Assembly (NCBI GenBank): GCA_025362325.1
Contig: JANYGO010000063.1
Location: 1-39,961, forward strand
Reading direction: 5' to 3'
Origin: Cyanobacteriota bacterium
GTDB taxonomy: Bacteria > Cyanobacteriota > Cyanobacteriia > Cyanobacteriales > Microcoleaceae
Length of the DNA stretch: 39,961 bases
Positions 8,959 to 16,867 of the stretch are shown piece after piece. The stretch's first letter is position 1; each line of letters opens with the position of its first letter. The notes beneath the pieces were generated by a model, which worked only from the letters and a program-made list of their open reading frames with translations, did not search any database and had not been told where the DNA came from. The translations under genes were made by a program, and so were the position numbers.

Positions 8959-9906
8959 TCATAAAACTACTGACAGTACACTGTAGCAACCAAAGATTTT
9001 TAAAGTTTCCGTGTGGTTTTTTAACTCTTCTAGTGCCGATCGCACTAATGTAGAACAAGCATCCGCTTCAACGTCCATAAAGAAAATATATTCTCCGAGC
9101 GATCGCTTAGTCGGCCGAGATTCAATGCGACTTAAATTAATACCGCGACTGGCAAATACTTGCAAAGGTTTTACCAGTGTTCCCGGCATATTTGCAGGTA
9201 CGCTAAAAGCTAGTGACGTGTGAGTGCAATTCGCGGTTGCGTCGGAGTACGAGTTAGCAGGTGGTGTAGTGGCGGATGTAATGGATGAGTCGTGGGCTTC
9301 TGGGGAGTTTCCCAGTTTTCCTGCATCCAGGGCGAGTACCCAAAATCGAGTGTAATTGTCGGGATAATCATTGATCGGGCTCGCTAGCACGGGCAACTTG
9401 TAGAGTTCGGCGGCTCTTGGGGAAGAGATTGCCGCGATACTGCTATCTTCCAGGTACTGCAAGGCTTCCGTGGTTGAATTCGCCGGAATCAATTGAGCCG
9501 CTGGGATAAACTTGCTCAACCACAACTGACACTGAGCGAGGGCTTGCGGGTGAGAGTAAACTTTTTGAATCTCGTTAAAACTTTGAGCATTTGACAGCAG
9601 CGCGTGGGAAATCGGCAACACCAAGGCGTGTTTAATTCGCAGTGCATCCAGCCGCCACAGGGTATCGAGCGTTACGGTGACGCTGCCTTCTATGGAATTT
9701 TCCACCGGCACGATTGCACAGTCAACCAGCCCAGAGGCAGATGCCTCTAGTGCCTGAGAAATGGTGGAATAAGGATACAGGGTGCATTCCAAGTTAGTTT
9801 CTTGGCTTAACCACTTGACATAAGACAGAGCGGCTGTTTCTGCATTAGTACCTCTAGGGCCGAGATGTGCGATCCTCTTCGAGGGCTTCGCTAACGAAAT
9901 TTTCAT
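8959..9906 (-). CDS. pheA: Prephenate dehydratase
   Basis: It converts prephenate to phenylpyruvate in phenylalanine synthesis. The catalytic domain runs from IAHLGPRGTNAE and contains CAIVPVENSIEGSV, YSHPQALAQC, ANSTTEALQYL and PDNYTRFWVL (the TRF motif holds the catalytic Thr in known enzymes). A linker rich in S/T/A/P follows, then a C-terminal ACT domain with ISLSRIESRP-like NLSRIESRPTKRSLGEYIFFMD, the phenylalanine-binding regulatory part. The ATG at 9906 gives [17 protein letters not shown]; a TTG at 9960 would add 18 residues. Neither has a Shine-Dalgarno. The segment [10 protein letters not shown] is encoded by a dispersed repeat (9869-9896), which seems to have lengthened the N-terminus. 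There is no chorismate mutase domain. Confidence 0.93.
   Translation of the reverse strand: MKISLAKPSKRIAHLGPRGTNAETAALSYVKWLSQETNLECTLYPYSTISQALEASASGLVDCAIVPVENSIEGSVTVTLDTLWRLDALRIKHALVLPISHALLSNAQSFNEIQKVYSHPQALAQCQLWLSKFIPAAQLIPANSTTEALQYLEDSSIAAISSPRAAELYKLPVLASPINDYPDNYTRFWVLALDAGKLGNSPEAHDSSITSATTPPANSYSDATANCTHTSLAFSVPANMPGTLVKPLQVFASRGINLSRIESRPTKRSLGEYIFFMDVEADACSTLVRSALEELKNHTETLKIFGCYSVLSVVL
9869..9896 (-). repeat. 28-bp dispersed repeat inside the start of pheA
   Basis: This 28-mer (GCGATCCTCTTCG, then AGGGCTTCGCTAACG) is identical to 35263-35290 at the end of dxr, and 27 of its bases are the outer parts of a 49-bp version at 30666-30714. On the pheA strand it reads [10 protein letters not shown] in frame. 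Confidence 0.9.
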
Positions 9907-10118
9907 AATAATCGGCAATTTTGCGTTACAAATGTTTGCTTTACTCTCATCAGGCAGCAAGTATGATGAAAAAATTAGCCTCAGTCCAGAAAGGTTTTAT
10001 CCGTTATTTCTCGGATGACATTGCGGGAGTGCGTGAGTTAAGGCGCGACTGATATCGCCTTAAAAAAGTTATAGTTTATTAAGATATGCTTACAAATCCT
10101 ATATATTGATATCCTCTC

Positions 10119-10697
10119 ATGTATATCAGCTTTAATGCTTCCCAATCCGTTGAGATCGCCGTACCAGATGAACGGGTTCCCATTCAACATTATCTGCGCC
10201 AGCCGAGGCGACTGGTAAATGCCCTAGTCGATCGCACTCGCACAGAGCAGTTAAGCGATGACTGTTTCCGCCTGAAAATGCGCCCGCTACAATTTATGAT
10301 GCTGAGCATTCAACCCACAGTAGACATGAGGGTGTGGGCGCAGTCGGACGGCACGATCAATTTGGAGTCCGTTGCTTGCGAAATTCTCGGTGTGGGTTAC
10401 ATAAACGATCGCTTTGCTCTCAATCTCAAAGGACAGCTTGTGGCGCACCAAACCAGCGGGGTAACGTACTTGAAGGGAAAAGCCGATTTGGAAGTGCAAG
10501 TAGAGTTACCGCCGCCGTTTTGGCTGACGCCCAAACCAATTTTAGAAGCAACGGGCAACGGTTTGCTCAAAAGCGTGCTGCTGAGCGTCAAACAGCGGTT
10601 GATGTACCAGTTGCTGTTAGATTACCGCCGCTGGGCAAGCAGTGAAACAGAGGTAATATCGAGCGATATCCCCCAAATCTTATCTCTAGAAGGCTAA
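10119..10697 (+). CDS. DUF1997 family protein
   Basis: A 192-residue protein of the DUF1997 family, which is conserved in cyanobacteria and plastid-bearing eukaryotes. Recognisable segments are HYLRQPRRLVNALVD, FRLKMRPLQFMML, PTVDMRVW, GYINDRFALNLKGQL and ELPPPFWLTPKPILEATGNGLLKSVL. It is predicted to be soluble with a beta-rich START/SRPBCC-like shape (inference). No signal peptide is present. It is transcribed divergently from pheA, with about 210 nt between the two starts. The biochemical function is unknown. Confidence 0.85.
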   Translation: MYISFNASQSVEIAVPDERVPIQHYLRQPRRLVNALVDRTRTEQLSDDCFRLKMRPLQFMMLSIQPTVDMRVWAQSDGTINLESVACEILGVGYINDRFALNLKGQLVAHQTSGVTYLKGKADLEVQVELPPPFWLTPKPILEATGNGLLKSVLLSVKQRLMYQLLLDYRRWASSETEVISSDIPQILSLEG

Positions 10698-10841
10698 ATT
10701 GGTAGTATAGAAGCTGTTAATTAATTTAGAGACCTATGCGGGCAAAAATCAGCTCAATTGCCCAGCGATCGGTCACGCCATCGAATAGTACACCCTGAAC
10801 TGTGTTGGAGTTAGCCTGCCGGGATTATAGATAGGGGTCGG

Positions 10842-11300
10842 TCAGTCAAGATCGATGTGAGTCAGCGCTCCCTCTTCGTCGTCTTCGATGATTCCCCCAG
10901 CCAGAGACCAAGCAGTTGATTTGTCTTTTGAAACTTCGTCCTTTTGGTCGGCGAGTTCGCGCTGCGGCGACCTGGTTATTTGGCTTGGTTGCACATTCGT
11001 CGCGCCCACCCGAATCCGGATTTTTGGCCCGGAATTGCCCAAGCGAATGGTCATCCCGTCCGCCACTGAGACCTGAGCGATCGGTCTATCATCTACATAA
11101 GTGCCGTTAGCACCAAAATTAATAATTTCCCAGCCATAAGGGTGATTCCACAGTTCTACGTGGTGGCGGGAAACTACAGCGCTGTAAATAATTACATCAT
11201 TGTCGTTCGATCGACCGATCCGCACCACAGATTCCGATTCAAAACACCAACTTTGAACCGGGACAGACTGGATAGGATGTAGCAGAGTTAAAGTAATCAC
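10842..11300 (-). CDS. FHA-domain protein 1
   Basis: A 152-residue phosphothreonine-binding FHA protein. The FHA core lies at residues 20-95 with VVRIGRSNDNDVI, SAVVSRHHVEL, WEIINFGANGTYVDDRPI and DGMTIRLG; the GRS, SRHH and NGTY residues that hold the phosphopeptide are all present. The C-terminal tail is charged and ends in an acidic run (IEDDEEGALTHIDLD). I place the start at the GTG at 11300, giving MITLTLLHPIQSVPVQSW, because it aligns with the ATG start of its paralogue at 12982 (MIKLTLLHPLQSIPVRSW). It belongs to a minus-strand cluster with two other FHA genes and probably reads Ser/Thr kinase signals. Confidence 0.88.
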   Translation of the reverse strand: MITLTLLHPIQSVPVQSWCFESESVVRIGRSNDNDVIIYSAVVSRHHVELWNHPYGWEIINFGANGTYVDDRPIAQVSVADGMTIRLGNSGPKIRIRVGATNVQPSQITRSPQRELADQKDEVSKDKSTAWSLAGGIIEDDEEGALTHIDLD

Positions 11301-11690
11301 GAATATTTTGACACTCCACCGCAAGACAGAAACAGGGATGATTCAAGAGCAAATTTTTGGGATAAAACCGCAAAAAAATTGATGCTTAAAGGCGTTGTCA
11401 GTGCGCCGCTACTCCCTCGCCCTACAGAAGTTAACCAATTATTAATGCCGGAGTTTCTAGATAAAATACGAGTTCGTTGTATCAAACAGCATAGGTATTT
11501 TTGAGTTGCTAACATTTTCCTTATTGATGCGATACCTTTAAAATACAATGCTTTGAGCAGCACTGGAATTCCTGGCTGAGAAAGCCTCAATCTCATGCAC
11601 CGAAAATACCGCCGATCGACCTTGCAGGAGCGTGCCGCCCCAAAAATGCGATCGGCAAGTAGTCGCTTTCTCGATTCCCAAGACCCCACT
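11301..11690. other. Gap between FHA protein 1 and the PRC-barrel gene
   Basis: This is 390 nt with no recognised gene. A minus-strand frame at 11297-11746 has an arginine-rich, unconserved-looking translation and overlaps the end of the PRC-barrel gene, so I take it as spurious. The promoter of FHA gene 1 should lie here; I see no clear boxes or terminator. Confidence 0.5.
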
Positions 11691-12434
11691 TCAGAACAAA
11701 TCCGACTCTGGCGGCTCCGGGGCCGCCGAGGGCGGTGCAGAGTCATGCCTTTGTCGCTGCTTCAACTCTGCAACTTTTTCTTGAGCTACATCCCTGACTT
11801 CTAGAGCTTTATCTTGGAGTTTTTGGGCCAGACTTTGAGCGTTGCGCTTGACGCCGGCCGCATTTTTGAAAGTTCTGTCGAAATCTTCGTGCAAAAACTC
11901 TGCTACCTGACCGACTTTTTTGTGAAGTCCTTCCGCGTACTGCACGGGTTCCGATACAGCAGCCTCAGAGACGATCGCCCGCTTGCTGCCGAGGGTCGAA
12001 ATAGCTGCCACCGGCAGCAAGTAAATCCCGTCTAAAACACCGCGCCAGCCGCTCGATTTAAACAGGTAGTTGAGCACTGAACCGGTGCGGGCATCAAATA
12101 GGTAGTCAACCACCGTACCTGCTTTATTTCCGGCGTCGGTGAGAACTTCCAGCCCGATCGGACAAACAGCTTGTTCCGGCTGAGGCAATTCCGGCAGTTC
12201 CGGATTAATGGTGACAAAAACATTTTCGCCCACCGTATCAACTTGCGCCCAAGCGAACCAGGTTTTTTTGCTGCCCAAAAGTCCCGACTTGCAAGTAAAG
12301 CCGATCGCCCGCTGAGAGTGAGCATCGAGCCACAGCCGATCTACCCTGCCGACCTCTTCCGCGGTTCTGCGGTCGATCGTGCGGCGGCCTTGCAGTTGGC
12401 TGCGCTTAACAATCTGTTGTTGTGATGTGCTCAT
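11691..12434 (-). CDS. PRC-barrel domain protein
   Basis: A 247-residue protein with two PRC-barrel-like beta domains. The first is about residues 8-75 (QLQGRRTIDRRTAEEVGRVDRLWLDAH, AIGFTCK) and the second about 90-165 (GLEVLTDAGNKAGTVVDYLFDARTGSVLNYLF, YLLPVAAI). A long helical tail (residues 180-235, EFLHEDFDRTFKNAAGVKRNAQSL) resembles amphipathic phasin/apolipoprotein-like helices, and a Pro/Ser-rich end follows. PRC-barrels act in RNA processing, photosynthetic reaction centres and cell division; cyanobacterial members with this helical tail have no assigned role. It sits inside the FHA cluster on the same strand, 56 nt downstream of FHA protein 2. Confidence 0.88.
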   Translation of the reverse strand: MSTSQQQIVKRSQLQGRRTIDRRTAEEVGRVDRLWLDAHSQRAIGFTCKSGLLGSKKTWFAWAQVDTVGENVFVTINPELPELPQPEQAVCPIGLEVLTDAGNKAGTVVDYLFDARTGSVLNYLFKSSGWRGVLDGIYLLPVAAISTLGSKRAIVSEAAVSEPVQYAEGLHKKVGQVAEFLHEDFDRTFKNAAGVKRNAQSLAQKLQDKALEVRDVAQEKVAELKQRQRHDSAPPSAAPEPPESDLF

Positions 12435-12490
12435 AAATAAACTCCTGAGTGCCGCCGATAGAAAAATGTCGATCGTCCAAAGATGCCGAT

Positions 12491-12982
12491 TTAATATTCT
12501 TCTTCCGAATAATGGGGAGTATTTTCTGCCTCAGTTAACTCCTCCTCATCCCTGGAAGTGCCAACTTCTTTTTGGTCGGGAACCGGAATCGTGCTAAGGG
12601 GGGCGCCCCCCGAGGGAGCGTGAATTGCCAATTCATCCCTTGGCTTGACGCGGCTGGGCCCTAACTGAACTGAGGACTGATCCGGGCCGACGTTGATTTG
12701 AATTTTCGGGCCAGATCGAGCCAAGTGAACGATCAGACCGTCCACAACGGGAACCTTAGCGATCGGCTTACCATCGAGGTAAGTGCCGTTGGTACCTAAA
12801 TTGATCAGTTCCCAAGTTATGCCGCTGCGTCGCAATTCGATGTGCCGACGAGAAACCACAGCGCTAAAAAGAACGACGTGGTTTTCGGTCGAGCGCCCGA
12901 TGCGGACGACCTGCTCGTCTTCAAAGATCCAACTGCGGACGGGTATAGACTGGAGTGGATGTAGCAAGGTCAGCTTAATCAC
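12491..12982 (-). CDS. FHA-domain protein 2
   Basis: A 163-residue paralogue of FHA protein 1, with VVRIGRSTENHVVLFSAVVS, SRRHIELRRSG, WELINLGTNGTYLDGKPI and DGLIVHLARSGPKIQINVG at residues 22-102. The phosphothreonine-binding R, S, R/H and N residues are present. The C-terminal 60 residues are polar, end in an acidic run (EDEE-type, ENTPHYSEEEY) and could be a kinase target. The ATG start MIKLTLLHP is unambiguous. It lies directly upstream of the PRC-barrel gene. Confidence 0.9.
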   Translation of the reverse strand: MIKLTLLHPLQSIPVRSWIFEDEQVVRIGRSTENHVVLFSAVVSRRHIELRRSGITWELINLGTNGTYLDGKPIAKVPVVDGLIVHLARSGPKIQINVGPDQSSVQLGPSRVKPRDELAIHAPSGGAPLSTIPVPDQKEVGTSRDEEELTEAENTPHYSEEEY

Positions 12983-13064
12983 ATTGGCAGCATTGAGTTT
13001 TGGTAGAGCGCCTCAAGATGCGATTTTAGATGTTAGACTTTCGATCGCCCAATCCAAACTCGAT

Positions 13065-13856
13065 CTAAGAGATTTGAAATAGAAATGTAACCAGGTCTCC
13101 TTTGCCCAGAGAGATGCGGTCTCCCGGTCGCAACCGGTGTCGGTTGCCCTTGGGCAGGGGAGTATTGTTGACATAAGTGCCGTTGGAACTGCCTACATCT
13201 TCTAGGTAGCAAGCATCTCCCTCCACCCGGAGATTTGCGTGCACCCGAGAAACTATCTCAGAATTAGCAAATCCGGAAACATCAATATCCGGCGGCACTA
13301 AGTCATTGGGCTTGCCGATGTGAACCACAGACAGACTGTGAGGCAATTCGATCGGCGTATTTGTCTGAACGTGTATCAGGCGCGCCGACTGCTGTTGCAG
13401 TTGAGTTTTCGCCACACCCGCTGGCTGTAAGTCGGGAACTGGGGGAGAGGTATTTACTGCTGTTGTCACCGATTCAGTTGTAACAGGAACCGAGGGCAAC
13501 GGCGGGGGTTCTGGAATCGGAGGAATGGTGTCGGGAGTTTTTTCCAAGTTCGGCCCGATAGTTGGGGTAACTAGAGTTTCCAGTGCAATCAGGGGTTCGG
13601 TTGGTGCGGGTTGCTGCACCGGTGGCGATACCACTGTGGGGCCGACTGTGGAGGCGGACGGTACAGTTAACTCAACTTCTGGAACTGTGGAACCCGGACG
13701 CAAGTTAAAGCCGCACTGACCGCAAAATGCTGCATCTGTCTGAACCGCAGCACCGCAGTTTGAGCAACTTGCGGTAACGGGTAAAGGCGTGTAGCAAGCC
13801 TCGCACTGGCTGGCCCCGTCGGGGTTCTGGTGATTGCAATTGGGACAGACAATCAT
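13065..13856 (-). CDS. Double zinc-ribbon and FHA protein
   Basis: A 263-residue protein with an N-terminal double zinc ribbon: Cys4-x2-Cys7, Cys18-x2-Cys21, Cys31-x2-Cys34 and Cys45-x2-Cys48. A Pro/Thr/Val-rich linker (about 52-165) and a C-terminal FHA domain (about 170-263: VVHIGKPNDLVPPDIDV, SEIVSRVHANLRVEG, DVGSSNGTYVNNTPL, RLRPGDRISLGKGDLVTF) follow. This layout is common in cyanobacterial proteins that read Ser/Thr phosphorylation. The first IGR position is IGK here. It is the first gene of the minus-strand FHA cluster, with an 82-nt gap to FHA protein 2. Confidence 0.92.
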   Translation of the reverse strand: MIVCPNCNHQNPDGASQCEACYTPLPVTASCSNCGAAVQTDAAFCGQCGFNLRPGSTVPEVELTVPSASTVGPTVVSPPVQQPAPTEPLIALETLVTPTIGPNLEKTPDTIPPIPEPPPLPSVPVTTESVTTAVNTSPPVPDLQPAGVAKTQLQQQSARLIHVQTNTPIELPHSLSVVHIGKPNDLVPPDIDVSGFANSEIVSRVHANLRVEGDACYLEDVGSSNGTYVNNTPLPKGNRHRLRPGDRISLGKGDLVTFLFQIS

Positions 13857-14059
13857 CGATTTCTCCTTGAAGAAGGCCAGATTTTCAAATCAGCCTCATA
13901 AAAATAGTCGTGTATATGGTCAAATTTTAACTTTAACCGCCACAATTCTCATATTGATTCGCTAATACTAGCAACTGAGCTTGTGCCGTGACATTCAGGT
14001 TGAAGGGAAAGATTGAGTTAGTGATAGTGCTGAATCTGTTTGCCCAAGCGCTCTGTCGG

Positions 14060-14779
14060 CTATTTTACTAATTCGCCAGCGGCCGCATCGAGCAGCCACC
14101 AAAGTTCGCCCTCAGGTTGAACGAGTCTGGCCGGATAGGTCATGGGGTCGGCTGCGGGGGCAAAAATTTGAGCGAGGGCTGGTTGTTTGCTGGCGGATGC
14201 CACCATGAAGATGACGCACCGGGCGTGGTTGATTAAGGGGACTGTAAAGGTGATGCGGGGTTGACCGTCTTTGTTGCCGACAGTTACTAGGGCGTCGCGC
14301 ACTTGTAAGGCTGCTGTGCCGGGAAAGAGAGAGGCGGTGTGGGCGTCGTCTCCTATGCCCAATAGAATGATGTCGAGCGCGGGAAACTCGCCGTCGGATA
14401 TTTTGAAGAACTGCTGCAATTCGGTTTGGTGCGACCGGGCGTCGGCTGCGGGGTCGCCTGCGCCTGTGGGCATGGGGTGGATGTTGCTGGCGGGGATGTT
14501 TACTCGATCGAGCCAAGCCAGGCGCGCCATTTTTTGATTGCTGTCCGGGTGTTCTGGGGAAACGTACCGTTCGTCGCCCCAGAAAACGTGAATTTTGTCC
14601 CAAGGCAAATCTTGAGCTGCGATCGCTCTGTAGAGTGGTTCTGGTGTGCTTCCACCGGCTAAGGCGATCGTACAAAGTCCGCGTTCGGAGATGGCTGCTG
14701 TGATTTTCGACAGGACAACCCGGAGCGATCGCTCTATTAGTTCTTCCCGATTTACTAATACTTCTACTATTTTTTGCAT
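14060..14779 (-). CDS. pgl: 6-phosphogluconolactonase
   Basis: It hydrolyses 6-phosphogluconolactone to 6-phosphogluconate, the second step of the oxidative pentose phosphate pathway. The 239 residues contain the family blocks TIALAGGSTPEPLYRAI, WDKIHVFWGDERYVSPEHPDSNQKMAR, ALDIILLGIGDDAHTASLFPG and ITFTVPLINHARCVIFMV. The usual DGH of the third block is DAH; the catalytic His is kept. The length is normal. It is transcribed on its own, away from the FHA genes, with a 203-nt gap on its 3' side. Confidence 0.95.
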   Translation of the reverse strand: MQKIVEVLVNREELIERSLRVVLSKITAAISERGLCTIALAGGSTPEPLYRAIAAQDLPWDKIHVFWGDERYVSPEHPDSNQKMARLAWLDRVNIPASNIHPMPTGAGDPAADARSHQTELQQFFKISDGEFPALDIILLGIGDDAHTASLFPGTAALQVRDALVTVGNKDGQPRITFTVPLINHARCVIFMVASASKQPALAQIFAPAADPMTYPARLVQPEGELWWLLDAAAGELVK

Positions 14780-14991
14780 TTATATTCCTCTTAACTTTTC
14801 TTGGGTGTTGTTCTCAGCAATTGCCAATTTTGCTGCGAAATTTTGTTGTTTGGTCGATCGGCTTACACTCCTGCACGCTCAACACCGCGTCTCGTCAGAT
14901 TTTATCATTTTTATGCCGGCTTTTTTTAGGCAACACATATAGCCGAGTCTCAGAAAGATGAGGTACGCGAACGGGGTATGGCATAGGGATC

Positions 14992-15032
14992 CGTGGCCTC
15001 CGTGGCCTCCGTGGCCTCCGTGGCCTCCGTGG
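14992..15032. repeat. Tandem repeat of CGTGGCCTC
   Basis: There are four exact copies of the nonamer CGTGGCCTC (14992, 15001, 15010, 15019) followed by a partial fifth copy (CGTGG). Copy number is likely to vary between strains. Confidence 0.95.
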
Positions 15033-15161
15033 GCATACCTCACCACGCTTGAGAACCGCTATATTTCTGTCATTGCTTGATAGAGCTTCATTTGTTGGAT
15101 ATATCTGTAGCAAGTTTCGATCGATTCGTCCGGAGTGCGTTAGCTTTCGCGATCTATACAT

Positions 15162-15204
15162 GAAAGCCCGCCCCTACGGGAGGCTCATCAACGAAGAAGA
15201 TCGC
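15162..15204 (-). repeat. Degenerate copy of the long dispersed repeat
   Basis: Read on the minus strand this is GCGATCTTCTTCGTTG, then AGCCTCCCGTAGGGGCGGGCT. It matches the 49-bp element at 30666-30714 (GCGATCCTCTTCGTTG, then AGCCCCCGTAGGGGCGGGCT) with several mismatches. Confidence 0.75.
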
Positions 15205-15295
15205 ACTGACCCCGGGATAGCAAAAATAATCAACATTGATCTGGTAGACTAAGAAAAATAGTTTTAAGTCCGCAGGCTCGGATGAAAGCAAAACT

Positions 15296-16651
15296 ATGTC
15301 AAATTTTCAGAGATTCCCTACATCTGTCCGCTATCTGATAGCGCGGTTGCGCCACTGGACGCAACCGGCGGTTTTGGCTCCGCTAGCCGTGCTGTGTGCG
15401 GGGGGATTCTTTATCTGGGAAGTCTCAGTACATCCCGAAAGGTTGAGCATAGATGGCGAAGAAGCAGCAGCCTCAAACAATCGGGCTGCGACGATCCCCG
15501 GGCTGTCTGCTGAAGATAGCGCCATTGCAGCAGAAATCGACAGCTTGCCGGTGCTAGTGAGTCAGTTCAATCGCTCTAATTCGGAACTGAACTTATTAAA
15601 TTCACCATCCGTCACAGCCAAAGGTTTATTCGAGGAAAATCGTCGCGGGAGTGAAATTCCCAGAGCCTCTTCAACACCCCAGCAGGGGAAAACCAACACA
15701 TTTGTGTCGTTAGCAAAGTTACAAAATCCTGCGGTTGGGACAGCCAACAACAACCTGGAAAATTCCAGCTTGCCAAGTTCAAACGGGACAGCCGTTTTAA
15801 GTCCACCTAGCGACGGCGGCTTGATTTCCGACAGCAAAACGCTCGGCGAGTCTGGCGGTACGCAGACAGCAACATTACCGCAGGCATCGAGCGGTGCGAG
15901 TTCAGGCAAACAAAACGACAATGCTCTGCCTTTGAGTCCGCTGCAAGCAGCAATGAAAAAATACGTCGCTGCTACCACTTCGGCAACGACGGCTGTGAAA
16001 ACTGCTAACTCGGCTAAATTGCTCGATCGACCGGCTTCGAGTGCAACTGGGGCAAATCCGGTAAATTTGCTGCCAACGACGGCTACAGCTCAAGGGAGAG
16101 CAAATCCTGTGAATGTTCCCGCAGCACTTCCCCAACTTCCAGCTCAAACAAATACAATTATCAACGAATCTCAACAATTTTTAAACCCGGCAGCTACAGC
16201 CCCTGAATCATTTACCGGGTTAAATTCCCGAGTACCGAGCCTGCCGGAAATTAATGCAGCGCCTGCAACTGTGGCTGTCCCCAAAAACCCCTACCAAACT
16301 AATTTATCCGGCTCGGGGTTGGCCCCTGAAGTTCAACCGGCTGCACTCACCGTCGCCACACCTGCGCCAATACTGCTAGTGCCCAATGTCAGTCAATCTT
16401 CTTTTCCTAGTGCGGGGGGAAGCAAGATAATTAGCCCTCAATTCTCTCCCAATTCAGCGAGTTCTCAATTTCAACAAGCTCAACCGAGTAAGCTTAACTT
16501 GCCGGCCCAGCCTAACTTTGGAGTTGTTCCTCAAAACACAAATAATCAGGGCGTTGGACAAATTCAACCGGAACCTGTTTCTACTCCGCGCTCCCTGACT
16601 CCGGGACGCTACCTTGGGGGCGGCGAAATCAATACTTTTGGTAATCCGTGA
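15296..16651 (+). CDS. Single-pass membrane protein with low-complexity region
   Basis: A 451-residue protein I do not recognise. A basic N-terminus (RYLIARLRHWTQP) is followed by one hydrophobic helix at about residues 26-46 (AVLAPLAVLCAGGFFIWEV). The remaining 400 residues are rich in Asn, Ser, Pro, Ala, Thr and Gln and look disordered, with no cysteines after the membrane helix and no known fold. The positive-inside rule puts the N-terminus in the cytoplasm and the long tail in the periplasm, so it may be a cell-envelope spacer or surface protein (inference). The ATG at 15296 places the membrane helix correctly. A terminator follows. It ends about 216 nt before the pPIWI-RE operon and is probably independent of it. 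Confidence 0.8.
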   Translation: MSNFQRFPTSVRYLIARLRHWTQPAVLAPLAVLCAGGFFIWEVSVHPERLSIDGEEAAASNNRAATIPGLSAEDSAIAAEIDSLPVLVSQFNRSNSELNLLNSPSVTAKGLFEENRRGSEIPRASSTPQQGKTNTFVSLAKLQNPAVGTANNNLENSSLPSSNGTAVLSPPSDGGLISDSKTLGESGGTQTATLPQASSGASSGKQNDNALPLSPLQAAMKKYVAATTSATTAVKTANSAKLLDRPASSATGANPVNLLPTTATAQGRANPVNVPAALPQLPAQTNTIINESQQFLNPAATAPESFTGLNSRVPSLPEINAAPATVAVPKNPYQTNLSGSGLAPEVQPAALTVATPAPILLVPNVSQSSFPSAGGSKIISPQFSPNSASSQFQQAQPSKLNLPAQPNFGVVPQNTNNQGVGQIQPEPVSTPRSLTPGRYLGGGEINTFGNP

Positions 16652-16706
16652 ACAGCCTCTAGTATCGTTTCTGCTGGCGGTGAACTGATTAATTTCCCCC
16701 TTTTTT

Positions 16707-16738
16707 CCCCTCGACCTTCTTCAAAAGTCGGGGGTTTT
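16707..16738 (+). terminator. Terminator after the membrane-protein gene
   Basis: CCCC-T-CGAC (16707-16715) pairs with GTCG-GGGG (16727-16734), with one bulged T and an 11-nt loop, followed by TTTTATATTTT. It should insulate the pPIWI-RE operon from upstream transcription. Confidence 0.75.
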
Positions 16739-16768
16739 ATATTTTGACTTCCATCTTTAAAAAAAATG

Positions 16769-16837
16769 GAAACATCAGAAACATTGTTGAAACATTGAAA
16801 TATTTACTTGACGCGCCAGTGAGGGGGGTGTCAGAAT
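16769..16837 (+). promoter_or_regulatory. Candidate promoter and direct repeats of the pPIWI-RE operon
   Basis: Three copies of GAAACAT(T/C) begin at 16769, 16778 and 16789. Just after them TTGACG (16808-16813) and CAGAAT (16832-16837) give a plausible -35/-10 pair with 18-nt spacing. The repeats overlap the usual activator or repressor position. A ribosome-binding site, AAGGGG (16852-16857), precedes the GTG start at 16868. This is pattern matching only. Confidence 0.4.
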
Positions 16838-16867
16838 TGGTCAAACCTCACAAGGGGACGAGAACCC

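Larger units (their letters stand above)
14780..15295. other. Intergenic region between pgl and the membrane protein
   Basis: A 516-nt divergent region. It holds a 9-nt tandem repeat (14992-15032) and a degenerate minus-strand copy of the long dispersed repeat (15162-15204). It must also contain the promoters of both flanking genes, which I cannot place. The open frame at 14895-15161 (minus) is just the translated tandem repeat (RRPRRPRRP) and is not accepted. Confidence 0.5.

Noticed and set aside
11297..11746. 149-codon minus-strand frame between FHA protein 1 and the PRC-barrel gene
   Set aside because: The translation is arginine-rich and unstructured, and it overlaps the C-terminal end of the PRC-barrel gene in another phase.
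14895..15161. 88-codon minus-strand frame with RRPRRPRRP
   Set aside because: The repeat in the protein is only the translated nonamer tandem array, and nothing else in it resembles a protein.
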